64,000 nt of DNA. Origin: Desmodus rotundus. Lineage: Eukaryota; Chordata; Mammalia; Chiroptera; Phyllostomidae. A program made the position numbers and the translations under genes. The notes below the pieces were generated by a model. It had not been told where the DNA came from. It did not search any database and saw only the letters and a program-made list of their open reading frames with translations. This document shows, piece after piece, positions 54,365-64,000 of the stretch (positions within the stretch are counted from its first letter, which is position 1; each line of letters begins with the position of its first letter). The DNA is taken from positions 16,219,680-16,283,679 of the forward strand of contig NC_071391.1 of NCBI RefSeq assembly GCF_022682495.2, given 5' to 3'.

Positions 54365-54602
54365 GATAGTCATGGTTTTTCACATGTGCCAGGCACTGTG
54401 CCAAGCACTTTATGTGAATCATCGTATTTTATTGTCACAGTAACCTTAGAGGTTGGTGCTTTCAGTAACCACAGTTCATGAAAAAATAAAGTGAGGCTAA
54501 GCGAAGCTATGACTAATCCAAGATCACATTGATAGTAAGTGTCAGAGCCCCAAATCTGATTGCAGAGTCTGTGTTCTTGACCACGCACCTTCTCTGATGC
54601 AT
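54365..54602 (-). mobile_element. MIR, near full length
   Basis: 'catgtgccaggcactgtgcc', 'caagcactttatgtgaatc', 'gtcagagccccaaatctga' in reverse MIR order. Confidence 0.92.
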
Positions 54603-54604
54603 CG

Positions 54605-55690
54605 AGTGGGACCATCAGAGTACTTCCTGCAGAAGAGGCTAGATGTGTGAAAAATGGGCAAAATCCCGTGTTCCGTTTCTAGTATGACTAGGCTTCTTCA
54701 CTGTACCAGAGTGGGCGAGGACCATAAAATCCTAACAGCCGCAGGACAAGATGGGATTTGTGACTGCCTGGGTGGAAGAGTGAAAGGAACGAGCTCCTTG
54801 CGTGGGCTTTCTTCATCGCACACCCCTCTCTTTGGGTGTGGTTGGTCTTGGTGTTGTCTTTGGATGGTGGTAGAAGTGAAAAGAACCACTCGTGAGTTCA
54901 CTGTAATTTCAGAGCTCATAAAATATTTATGGAAGCTTTTCTCAGCGTCAGACTTGAAACATTTCTTGACTCCTGTGGCCTGAATCTCACTCTGGGGCCA
55001 GTAATATTTCTTGAAAGAAATAATATTTCTGCCAACCCTACTTTCTCTGTCTTAATTTGTCTTAATCACTATTACCCCAGGGTCCTGAGGGGCACAAGTA
55101 AAGAGGGTCTGGCTGGCTGTTACATGATGTGATTCCAATTACTTATCAAAATCCTTGCCATTTCCTGTGGTCACTTAATAACAAATGAACTTTGTAGCAT
55201 CTGTCTTCATAACAGTGCAAATTAAACTGGAATGTTGCTGGTGGGGAAAAAACCAGCTAGCAGAAGTCAGAAGGAACACAAAGAGAGGAGAAAGACTACA
55301 AATATTCTAACAAACATGGGTTAACTAGTCTTCCTTCTCCTTTGGATAAATTTGGGGGTTCAAATGGATTACCGACGGACTTAGCCTTCAAATTGGGCCA
55401 AGAGCCACACAACAGATTTACGCTTATTCCTTCTGAGTCAGAGGAGGGACAAGAAAATAGAGGCATTCACTCCTCTTGTGATTATCTGGCTGCCAGGTGA
55501 ATGCACAGAAAGGATTTTCAGTCCCAGGAGCCCTGGGAAGCTGCTTTCAATAGCTTTTATAGTCTCAGTGCTTGAGACTTTAATTTATTTGACATTTGGT
55601 TGTTGAAGATGATTTATTTTCTCTGGCTTGTTTTCATTATCTCAGGCACTTGAGAGGGGAAATTTAGAGAGTAGGACATGGGAAAGCAGT
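54605..55690. other. Unique sequence, parts conserved-looking
   Basis: 55150-55240 and 55530-55660 (gactttaatttatttgac, gaagatgatttattttctc) are repeat-free and AT-rich. No gene seen. Confidence 0.3.
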
Positions 55691-55696
55691 CCTTTT

Positions 55697-55865
55697 AGGT
55701 CCTGGCAACTCAAAGTGTGGTGTCCAGGCTAGAGTATTACCTGGGAGTTTGTTAGAAATGTACACTCTCAGGTCCCCACTTTGACCTACTGAATCTGAAT
55801 TTGCATTTTAACAAGATGCCCAGGTGTCTGTTTGCATGTTATGAATTTAAGAAGCACTGCTCTAC
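55697..55865 (-). mobile_element. MER5A hAT transposon
   Basis: 'actcaaagtgtggtgtcc', 'acctgggagtttgttagaa', 'acctactgaatctgaattt', 'atgcccaggtgtctg' in MER5A order. Confidence 0.93.
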
Positions 55866-56019
55866 AGTGTCCCCTGCTGGTCTTTGAGATGCTCAAGGCA
55901 CGTTGTGGTCTGTCCTGGCCGAAGGTATGCTTTCTTCAGGCTGGTGTGACTTCTTAACAGGGTGCCTAGTACAGGGCCTGAGGTGTCTTCCTTCTCTTCA
56001 TCACTGTTGCATCATCAAT

Positions 56020-56230
56020 TAACAGCATGAGAACTGGGTATTTACTGTGAGCCCAAACATGGTTCTAAGTGCTTTACAAATACTATCTTGTTTAATCTTT
56101 AGAACAACCCTGAGAAGATACTACTGCTATCCCTATCTTATAGATGGGGAAATGGAGACAAAAGAGATTGAGTACATATTTTTTTTGTTCATTGGAATGG
56201 AAATCAAGGAGGTTAACTTAGAGAAGGCAG
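56020..56230 (-). mobile_element. MIR
   Basis: 'ggttctaagtgctttacaaa', 'ttagaacaaccctgagaag', 'atagatggggaaatgga' is reverse MIR. Confidence 0.87.
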
Positions 56231-56237
56231 CATGAGG

Positions 56238-56432
56238 TTAATAGAAAGAGCTTGGGCTTTGAGTTGGATAATCTGACACCAGTTTAATTTTGATTTGTTT
56301 TGCATGCTAGTAAGATAACCTTGGGAATATCATTACATCCCTCATAGGTTATTATGAGGGTAAAATGTAATAACATATGCAGATTGTCTAGCAGAATCCC
56401 TGGAAAATAGTAAATACTTAGTAAGTGTGTGT
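56238..56432 (+). mobile_element. MIR
   Basis: 'atagaaagagcttgggcttt', 'gctagtaagataaccttggg', 'ataggttattatgagggt' is forward MIR, immediately adjacent to the reverse copy. Confidence 0.82.
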
Positions 56433-56434
56433 CT

Positions 56435-56880
56435 TTTTCTTCTTTGCTATATCCTACCTCCTCCCTGTTCTTTCCCTTTTCTTCTATTCTGTTACTTTTC
56501 TTGTGGCACCCTACTGCTAGCTAACTTTGGTCCTTCACTTAACTCCTAAGCACCACTGCCTGGAATCTCCTAGCTATGTGGTACTAAGGTTTTGTAATGC
56601 ATGTATCTTCTTAAATATACTACTTAGAAAGGACTCAATGTGAAGTCTTAACTCAGTTGTCAGTTGATTAATAAGCACCCATGATTTAAGCGCTTAGCTT
56701 AGATGGCTCTTAGAGTCCAGGTGGTTGCTGTGAAAGAGTTTGGATTCTGATCTGAATTGAAAGCAAGTGCCTTCAGGTGAAATGTGTGGAAACATACAGG
56801 TTCAGTACCCTACCTGGAGTCTGGATGAGTCTAAATCCATCTCCATTAACTGCTGTTTCCATGACCTTGGGCCATTCATG
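56435..56880. other. Unique sequence
   Basis: Nothing recognised. Confidence 0.4.
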
Positions 56881-56884
56881 AGTG

Positions 56885-57120
56885 AAACAGAGTAGTGCTT
56901 AAGTGCACAGATTCGGGAACCAAATTGCCTGGGTCTGATTCTTGGCTGTGGTGCTGACTAGCTGCGTGAAACTGCAAAGCTGTGTAATGTCTCTGGGATT
57001 CAGCATGCCCATCCTAGTATGGGGGTAATTAAACCTCGTTCGTCAGTTCCTGTGAGGATGAAATGAGTTGATGCATGTTTGAAACTCCTAGAATAGGCCT
57101 GGCCCATAGTAAGTGCTTTT
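56885..57120 (+). mobile_element. MIR, near full length
   Basis: 'aattgcctgggtctgattc', 'gctgactagctgcgtgaaac', 'tgtgaggatgaaatgagttg', 'ggcctggcccatagtaagtg' in order. Confidence 0.92.
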
Positions 57121-57149
57121 GTACGTGGTATTTTCCATCATACTTAACC

Positions 57150-57265
57150 ATTTGAACCCCTGTTTCCTCACTTGTGTAATGGATAATCAGCCTTCCAAAG
57201 GGCCAGGGGCTTAAATGTGGTGGCATAATGGGTCTGGCATGAGCGGGTACTTAGTTCATGTTTGT
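57150..57265 (+). mobile_element. MIR 3' fragment
   Basis: 'cctgtttcctcacttgtgtaat' and 'gggtctggcatgagcgg' repeat the MIR 3' half directly downstream of the previous copy. Confidence 0.55.
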
Positions 57266-57429
57266 GTGTCCTGCTGAACTAGCGAGACATGCGGAGTAGC
57301 CACTGTTTCGGAGAATTGACCATATACTTGTCCCCTGCACTAATGTGCATGAGTTGGGGGTGTTAAGTTGGAGATTTTTCCTAGGTCCCATTTAAATTAC
57401 TCATTGGTCTTATTATATGAATATTTTAA

Positions 57430-57656
57430 AAAAAATATTTATTTTTATTTTCTTTAGATATTTTATTTATTTATTTTTAGAGAGAGGGGAAGGGAGGGAG
57501 AGAGGGAGTGAAACATCAGTGTGTGGTTGCCTCTCATGTGCCCCCTACTGGGGACCTGGCCCTCCACTCAGGCATGTGCCCTGAGTGGGAATCGAACTGG
57601 CAACCCTTTCAGTTGCAGGCCAGCACTCAATCCACTGAGCTACACCAGCCAGGGCT
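57430..57656 (-). mobile_element. Ves SINE 6
   Basis: Canonical minus-strand Ves with head 'gccctggctggtgtagctc' and an unusually long, doubled A/T tail (57430-57480). Only a weak ~10 bp flanking duplication (gaatattttaa / gattctttaa) is seen. Confidence 0.93.
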
Positions 57657-57699
57657 GATTCTTTAACAGGAGAGGTAGATGTTACATGAGCTAAAAACT

Positions 57700-58330
57700 A
57701 CACGATAAAATAATTATAATGATGATGGTGATAATAATAATGAAGAAACAGGCTGAGATGTTTCCAGAGTTCTTCTTGGAAAACTCACACTCCTCTCTGC
57801 GGGTGGCGATGGGGCAGATAATTGACTAAAATATAATTTAGAAAAAGAGATGCATCCATGGCAACTCATAAGACTGGGAACAGCCCGGGAAGACTCGTCT
57901 GGCAGCAGAATGACAGAGATGGTGTTCTTTAATGCTCTTCACCGATCACCAGTTAAACCCGTCATTCAACCTGTCCTAGGCAAGAGGTGATCGTAGTGGA
58001 TCGATGCAGCTAATTTCTTCATAGCACTGGGACATATCATGACAACATCAGCTGGAACCTTGCAAGCCTTCCAAGAAGTGGGAAGGCACAGCTTCATATT
58101 TTTTTTATTTTATGGACTGGCAGGGTTGTCGTCAGGAAATATTGTGAAGCGGAACTTGGTGCTTCTCTGGCCACTTAGCCTTCCATCATTCTATAATCTC
58201 TCTCTCTCATTCTGAGGCCTTTTTAAAAGAGTATTTGTCTTACCTGGTTATCAAGGTGAGGAGTTTAGATGATACATTATATACCTTAAGATGTTATTTC
58301 TTACCTTTGAAAGTCTTTTCATTTTACAAT
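57700..58330. promoter_or_regulatory. Candidate conserved non-coding region
   Basis: Repeat-free apart from a short ATG/ATA tract at 57716-57745. Contains 'gataattgactaaaatataa', 'ctaatttcttcatagcactg', 'catgacaacatcagctgg'. Composition only. Confidence 0.25.
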
Positions 58331-58334
58331 TCCT

Positions 58335-59065
58335 TAAAGACTAAGCCATATTTAAAGACTAAAATGTATTTAACCGGCAGAGCACAATTTGAGGACCTGC
58401 CGGTATGAGTTGCCTCAGCATCTGTAGGAGAAGCCTATGCTCTGATGCAGGGGAAAGACCCCTTTTCCTCAAAGAACATGTGGTTTGTCTTCAGAGCTTG
58501 CTGTGGCTTCCGGTGCTTGTCCTGGCCCTGGGAAAATCAGCCTCTGCTCTAGGTGAAGGGCTCTCTGTCCTGGCTCTCTTGCTCTAGTAGCTCCTGACGT
58601 TTAATTGGTCTTTCCTCTCTGTTCAGCTTAGCCTGCCCGTGGCTCACCCAGGCTCCATGTAGCTGCACCGTTGCGTCTGAAGACAAAGTGATTGCCAAAC
58701 TCAGCTCAAGTAAACCGACCTTAACAAATGTGTGGAGTTACATCTTATCTCAGAACATCCAGATAAGCTGTAAGGTTAGTTAGTAAAAAAATATTCTTAG
58801 GTATTTGCCATTTTTAGTCAGATGCAAGTCTGTGCCTTGGGTTTCTCCTTGTGTGTGTGGACAAACCTGGTCCCTTGGGAACTTTGAAAAATTGATTCCT
58901 GAATACTCTCCCAGCCCCAGTGAACTGGACTCTTTGGTTGGTGGGTGAAGATGGGGGAACCCAGGAATCTGAATGAAAAGGAGCAACAACAGGTCTCTTT
59001 CTGTATGTGATACTTATACAGCCAGTGGGCCTCTAGTCCAAGGACCAGTGCTGGGGAAACAGTCC
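58335..59065. other. Unique sequence
   Basis: Nothing recognised. Confidence 0.4.
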
Positions 59066-59079
59066 AACACTTTTTAGTT

Positions 59080-59180
59080 TATGACTGTTGAAACTGAGGC
59101 CCAAGAAACTTGCCCAGTCACAGGGCAAGGCTGTAAGCACATTGCCGCCACGACTGGCTTTATGAGTATCGTTAGCCTTT
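59080..59180 (-). mobile_element. MIR fragment
   Basis: 'gttgaaactgaggcccaag' and 'cttgcccagtcacagggc'. Confidence 0.6.
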
Positions 59181-59379
59181 CCTTCCCAGTGACCACTTAG
59201 GAGGTGTCGATGGACTGGCTGTGCTTTAAGTGAGGATGTGCGGACACGTTTTTTCTTAACCAGCCGTGTAGCAACTTCCCCTATAGCTGGCACTCAAAGG
59301 CCTCGTCCTGTTCCATCAGTAAGGGCTGTTAGTTTTATAATGTTCCACTGGGCCTACTTTGAATGTAAAGGGCTCTCTA

Positions 59380-59885
59380 TTATAGTTAAAGAATACTCCA
59401 TTGTTGCTTAATTTCCAAATCAAGTGTGCATAAATAATTTATTGACGCAAAGTTGCACTCAGACAATTCTTTGAGATTACCCTGTGTAACTTTATTAAGT
59501 GCAGAACCCAGATTGCTAATTTGTCTGATTGGAAAGGGGGAAAAATGGATCTATATATTATTAAGCCATTCAGGTGGTAAACAGCATCGCCCCCCGAAAG
59601 TCCTAATCACTGTTTTCAGTCATCACATTTAAATAATAAACAGAGTTTGTGCATTAGAAAAACACGCCATGTTTTGTTAGCATAATCAGAAAAATGGAGT
59701 TGCTACAAACTCTTTCCCCATCTGCCAGTCATTGTATTAAATGCTTCTGCAATTTTATTAGAATTCTCTGTCTCTCTGCAGATGCCAGTCAGCTGTGAAA
59801 TTGAAATTGCAAACAGAAATATTACATTTTCTTCCACAGTGGAAACTGAGAAAGTCCATTTTTTTGACAGGTAAAGAGATGGCCT
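59380..59885. promoter_or_regulatory. Strongest candidate conserved non-coding element
   Basis: A 500 bp repeat-free AT-rich block with words like 'gtgcataaataatttattg', 'tcatcacatttaaataataa' and 'gcaattttattagaattc'. It ends in a splice-bounded 89-nt block (59782-59870; acceptor 'tctgtctctctgcag', donor 'gacag/gtaaag') open in two frames, so an exon is also possible. Confidence 0.35.
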
Positions 59886-59889
59886 GACC

Positions 59890-60235
59890 TTGTCAACAGG
59901 GTCATTCTCTGTTTGGTTTGAAGGCAGTTGGGGGCCCCTGTCTTGAAAGGGGGGAAAGAAGGCGGCGATTTGATCAAGTGTCCTCCACGATTCACAGAAG
60001 GAGAGCTTTTGAGCTTTCCTGAATGTAACTCATTTTTCTTTCTCTCTCTGAGTACATTGAGGTTGCACTGGCGAGGCTTTAGTGCTAGAGAGGTGCAGAA
60101 ATTTCAATGAGATGTTAACTCTAACATTTTGAGGTTTTCTAGTGGGTAGGCAGGATTAATGGTGGTGATAAGTAGTTATTGCTGGGCTGTTGGAACCTGA
60201 GTCGAGCCTGAAATGGGAGTCAAGAATGATAGTTG
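59890..60235. other. Unique sequence
   Basis: Nothing recognised. Confidence 0.4.
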
Positions 60236-60239
60236 GATT

Positions 60240-60565
60240 ATCTTTGCTTGAAACACTCTTTACTTCTCCTTTCCCTGGGTAATTCCCACTCGTTCTTAAA
60301 TGTCACTTTCACTCGGAAGATTTCTTCCATCAGCCTTCTCCGCTCACTCAAGACCAGGTTATTTGCACCTGCTTTGAGCTATCATTACTCTTAGCTATGT
60401 GCTGGTTTTGCTAATTTAAGTGCCTGCCTCCCTTCATAGATTGTAGACTTTCCGATAGGGCAAGGCCCTATCTGTCTTGCTCATCATTTTTTCTCCAGGC
60501 TTAGAATTGTGTAGGTCCATTAGACTTGGATGGGGTCAGTATTTGTTAGAGGAAGGAATGACTGA
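60240..60565 (+). mobile_element. L2 with 3' end
   Basis: 'cccactcgttcttaaatgtcac', 'cctcccttcatagattgtag', 'tagggcaaggccctatctgtc' in L2 order. Confidence 0.82.
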
Positions 60566-60569
60566 ATAA

Positions 60570-60925
60570 AAAGTACCTCCAGAAATAGCTTAGGTGACAC
60601 GTACTGGCAAAATAGGAAATTCAGAACTAGGGTAAGGAATTCGTAGTGGAATTGCATAGGATGGAATGTAGGATGGAAACCAGAGAAATCACAGCAATCA
60701 CGTAACAGGAAGCCTTTATAACAGCAGTTATAAACTCTGACCAGCGTTCTGGGTTGGAGAGAAAAAGTCAAGGTGGATCTTTTATCTTCAGATCCTCTGT
60801 TTCGACTGTACATATTTTGTGGTTTGAAAGGAAACAATGAAGTATTTTTTTTACACAGGTATGTTGTAGTCAACTTGAGTCAAAGAGACCTGGCCCAGCA
60901 CTTTAAAAATTCAGCGTCGAGTCCA
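60570..60925. other. Unique sequence
   Basis: A 117-codon minus frame has no family resemblance. Confidence 0.4.
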
Positions 60926-60939
60926 GTGCAGCTTAGTCA

Positions 60940-61145
60940 CTGTGCATTTATGCTGTCATATGCCAGGCCTTGTGTTAAGTGCTTCTCGCAAGTTATTTCA
61001 TTTAATCCTCCAAACAATCCTGTGGTTGTAGGTCAAATTTTTATCCCCCTCTTGCAGCTATGGAAACTGAGGCATAGAGAAGCTATCTTGCATTGCTCAA
61101 GGTCTCATAGTTTAGTATTTAAATCTATGACTACTGAATTCTGAA
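60940..61145 (-). mobile_element. MIR, near full length
   Basis: 'atatgccaggccttgtgtta', 'atttaatcctccaaacaatcc', 'atggaaactgaggcatagag' in order. Confidence 0.92.
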
Positions 61146-61149
61146 GTTC

Positions 61150-61865
61150 AACAGGCTTCTAACCATGATAATACACTGCATCCATCTGCAGACCAGAAAA
61201 GGTGTTTGGTAAATGCGTGTTTAATTAGCTGAAGAAAGACTATGGGGATACAAACAGGATTGTTCACTGGAGGAGCCAGGTGGTTCTCACGAGACTGCCT
61301 GCAGATTAGGCATCTGGGAGGTGGGGGTACCCCCTCCATTGCAGGGAGTGGCTGTGCCCCTACTTTACGCAAGTTCTCCAGGTGCTGTCAGCTGGGGTGT
61401 TTTCAGCAATTCCCCTAAGCAGCTGGCGCCTGAACTCATATGGTTTTTATTTTAGACGTGGAAGCCTATTTCCTTGAAAATCCTGCATAAAGAGAGAGCA
61501 GCAGGTAAGGGGTTCATTTCCTGGAGTACAAATGGTGATGTGTCCCACCGTGCCCGATGCTCGCAGGTCTGTGGGATGCTGCGAGAACGGGGACCATGTG
61601 CACTGTCCTGCTGCTGAATTCCCGTTTGAGAGTTCCAGCTTGCACTGTGTGACAGTTATGTGGCCTTTGTCCGCCCTGCTTGCTTGCCGAGACCCAATGA
61701 AAGGAGTACGCATCCCTCAGACTTGAGGCAACAAAATAAAAGCCACAAAAGAGATGGCTTTGAGTGCTGCCACCCCTGTGTTCTTTTTCTGTGAGTTTGT
61801 TTGCGTGACAACCTTCTGTGTTTGCTCCTGGTAGCTACCTAAATCATCTGTTCATTTCATCATCA
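61150..61865. other. Unique sequence with a short exon-like block
   Basis: 61456-61504 has acceptor 'tttttattttag' and a consensus donor 'gcag/gtaagg' around 49 nt open in one frame (TWKPISLKILHKERAA). It does not join in frame to the block at 59782-59870. Weak evidence. Confidence 0.2.
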
Positions 61866-61879
61866 TTATCTTGAAAGTG

Positions 61880-62155
61880 ACTAACACTTTTATTGACACT
61901 TTTATTGTCACCTTTTATTGACACTTTATCATGTGCCTTGCTGTGAACTAATTGCCTTTTTAGTGTATCACTTATTCTTTACTATATTGCTCTGATATAA
62001 AAATACAACCTCTATTCACAGATGAAAAATCCCATAGCTTAGAGGGGCTTAGTAACTCCCCTAAGGTCACGTACTAGTCAGTTGTGGAGCTGGACAACCA
62101 TCAAGGTCCATCTGACTCCAGAGTCCAGTTCTCAAATCAGTGCATCATGCTGCCA
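61880..62155 (-). mobile_element. MIR with local TTTTATTGACAC triplication
   Basis: 'tttatcatgtgccttgctgtg', 'ctcccctaaggtcacgtac', 'tggagctggacaacc' is reverse MIR. Near 61890-61925 the 'ttttattgacac' word is repeated three times. Confidence 0.75.
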
Positions 62156-62309
62156 CTGTACACATTGGCCGGGCCCCATTAATGACCTTCGTCTTTGAAG
62201 TCATCTGTCTGGTGCAGCTTTGAGATGCACAATAGCTGGGAGGTGTGTTGATTTAGGCAGGTGGGCAGTTATGTTTTGCTGCCAGAGCTGCTCCTGTATC
62301 TGTGACTAC

Positions 62310-63135
62310 GCCCTCATCAACAAACTCCAAGTACTGCTGAAGGAGCCCAGAGGCAATTAAATCTACTTAGGAGCCAGCACTTCCCTGGGGGGATGTAAAA
62401 GCTGCAGCAGCTTGTTCTGGTCTCCTCTGTAGAGCTAGCTAGATATTTAGCTTCACCAGTGTTTTCATCCCCTAGGCTATAAGCCCAATGGATTACAAAA
62501 GCCTCTCTGGCAAAAGTCTCTGGGAGGCACCTGCTATTTTTGAATACCATCTTCCTTTGCTGCCATGGTTCCGGAATTTAATTATGGAGTCTGGATTAGT
62601 GTAAGGCCATGTTCCATCTGCTATTGTACTTAGTACCTTTTATCCTCAAGAGAAGATGCCATTTCCATCACGCTCTTCCAATTTCTGTTTGAAGTTGGGC
62701 TTCTCAAAGGGCCGCTGTCTGGTGGGTGCCTTTGGGCCGGTGTCACGCCTGCTATTTGCCTGAATGGCCACCACCAGCCTAGGGATTTGCTTTCTGTGTT
62801 TTGTCGGAGCCTCGTTCTACATGCTCTTGTTATAAAGTCCACAGAAGACTTGATTGTAAGAAAGGCTGAAGGAGGCTGGCTTTCGAACACTGCCATTTCT
62901 CCTGATCAAAGGCAACTAGCGATCAGCAAGCACGTTTGAAAAGCTGTGAATTGGCATCATGCTCACGCCCCTTAATCATTCTTGGAAGTCTGCAGGCACT
63001 GTGGCAGCTCATGCCTTAAAGTCTTAGTCTGTTCAGAAGGATGACCTGCCCGAAGTGCCAGGTCTGGGCCGAGCCCAGCAGAGGGGCGGGCCACTCACTG
63101 CAGTGTGCAAGCCTTCAAATCTATGTAACGAGGCC
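62310..63135. promoter_or_regulatory. Candidate conserved non-coding region
   Basis: Repeat-free 800 bp with moderate GC and words such as 'ttccggaatttaattatgg', 'ctgatcaaaggcaac' and 'cgatcagcaagcacg'. No coding frame. Composition only. Confidence 0.28.
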
Positions 63136-63139
63136 CCTT

Positions 63140-63340
63140 ATTTACGAAGTTAGGGTTTTTCGAAACACTGTGGAACTTGGGTTTTGGGAAGTTGGGCTGT
63201 GTTAGTATCAGGAAAGGGTATTTATTTATTTAAAATAGGATCCTAGCACTAATGATTTCATCTAGAAACATCTTTTCATCTAAGTGTGATCAGTTAGGCT
63301 TCTTAAAGTGGGGTCCACCTGCAAGAGGGAGGCATTAGCG
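63140..63340. other. Unique sequence
   Basis: Nothing recognised. Confidence 0.4.
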
Positions 63341-63342
63341 CC

Positions 63343-63786
63343 TGTGGTAGGTCAAAAACTGCTTCACCACCCGTCCCCTGCCCCCAATATCTGTGTCAAA
63401 CTCCTGCAACCTGTGAATGTTACTTTATTTGGGAAGAGTTTTTGCAGAGGTGGTTAAATTAAGGACTACAAGGTTAGGAGATCATCCCGGATTACCAGGC
63501 AGGCCCTAAATGCCACCATACCATTCTTATAAGAGACAAGAGACGGTAGGGGAGGCGGCGGCAATGTGACCACAGTGGCAGAGATTGGAGTGATGTGACC
63601 GTAAGTCAGGGAATGCTGAGAGCCACCAGAAGCTGAAAGAAGGGACAGATTTTATCCCAGAGCTTCCAGCAGGAATGTGACCCTCTGGACATCTTGATTT
63701 CAGACTTCAGAGACAGTAAATTTCTGTTGTTTTAAGCCACCCAGTTTGTGGTAACTGGTGACAGTTAACTACAGAAAACTAATACA
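63343..63786 (+). mobile_element. MLT1-like LTR, complete
   Basis: 'aacctgtgaatgttacttta', 'gatcatcccggattaccagg', 'cttataagagacaagagac', 'gattggagtgatgtgacc', 'gttttaagccacccagtttg', 'actaataca' give the full MaLR LTR in order. Solo LTR. Confidence 0.9.
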
Positions 63787-64000
63787 CTGCCTTTATCAAT
63801 GCCAAATAAGTTTTTATATTGTTCTCCTTTCAAGAGACTTTATGTCTTACTTGCCTGGATTACAAATTCTTCATGGTGTGCAGGTGTTTTAATAGCTGCT
63901 GACTGTAAGACACCTTATGGTTTTGAAAGTGCCTTGACAACTCCGTGAAGGTGAACGAGGCTTGTTTATTATGTTCATCGTTGGGGTTAATGCCTCATTC

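Noticed and set aside
1..64000. CRISPR array, operon structure, prophage or ribosomal RNA
   Set aside because: Repeat content, splice-like signals and lack of dense genes identify vertebrate nuclear DNA. No regularly spaced repeat-spacer pattern was found.
1..64000. Plus-strand bias of L2 copies
   Set aside because: Most L2s I named are on the plus strand, but short reverse L2 pieces are harder to recognise by eye, so the bias may be mine.

Overview
This window is non-coding mammalian DNA and almost certainly comes from a bat. The clearest lineage marker is a set of six Ves-type SINEs (tRNA-like head ending in 'gccctggctggtgtggctc', body with 'gaggcaaccacacattgatg', A-rich tail), which are characteristic of yangochiropteran bats. 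The background is the usual placental-mammal repeat load: MIR, L2, MaLR/MLT1 LTRs, MER20, MER5A, old L1M pieces and mariner/hAT MITEs. I see no open reading frame of convincing protein-coding length, no CpG island and no RNA gene. The window is therefore intronic or intergenic, and any host-gene exon would be small.

Layout. 1-2780: an old MaLR-like LTR, a pyrimidine tract and MIR scraps. 2783-4720: the most notable element, a minus-strand 1.94 kb 'half-LINE' (HAL1-like) with an intact L1 5' end, a 5' UTR, a near-complete ORF1 with one frameshift and a 3' UTR, but no ORF2, bounded by a decayed target-site duplication. 5-12 kb: L2, MIR, a 5'-truncated L1 3' end, a mariner-like MITE and a hAT-like MITE. 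11.7-15 kb: two Ves SINEs and a ~370 bp inverted duplication whose arms lie 1.4 kb apart. 15-28 kb: conserved-looking AT-rich unique blocks, L2 and MIR, a third Ves, a 61-bp minisatellite (21353-21764) and two short exon-like intervals (22551-22619, 24221-24271). 28-30 kb: long L2, then LTR / TIR transposon with a strong terminal hairpin / MLT1 LTR. 30-45 kb: mostly unique sequence with L1M, L2, MIR, MER20 and a hAT MITE. 44-58 kb: three more Ves, a complete minus-strand MLT1, a perfect 16-bp hairpin at 50324-50366, a POU-type palindrome at 51344, MER20 and MER5A. 58-64 kb: conserved-looking unique blocks, more MIR/L2 and a terminal MLT1-like LTR.

All six Ves SINEs and the HAL1-like element are inserted on the minus strand. 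Insertions in introns tend to lie antisense to the host gene, so this fits an intron of a plus-strand gene, but it is only indirect evidence. Orthologous alignment to other mammals, a repeat-library scan and RNA evidence would settle the exon and enhancer candidates. Repeat family names were assigned by recognition of diagnostic words, not by a database search, and boundaries of old elements are approximate.
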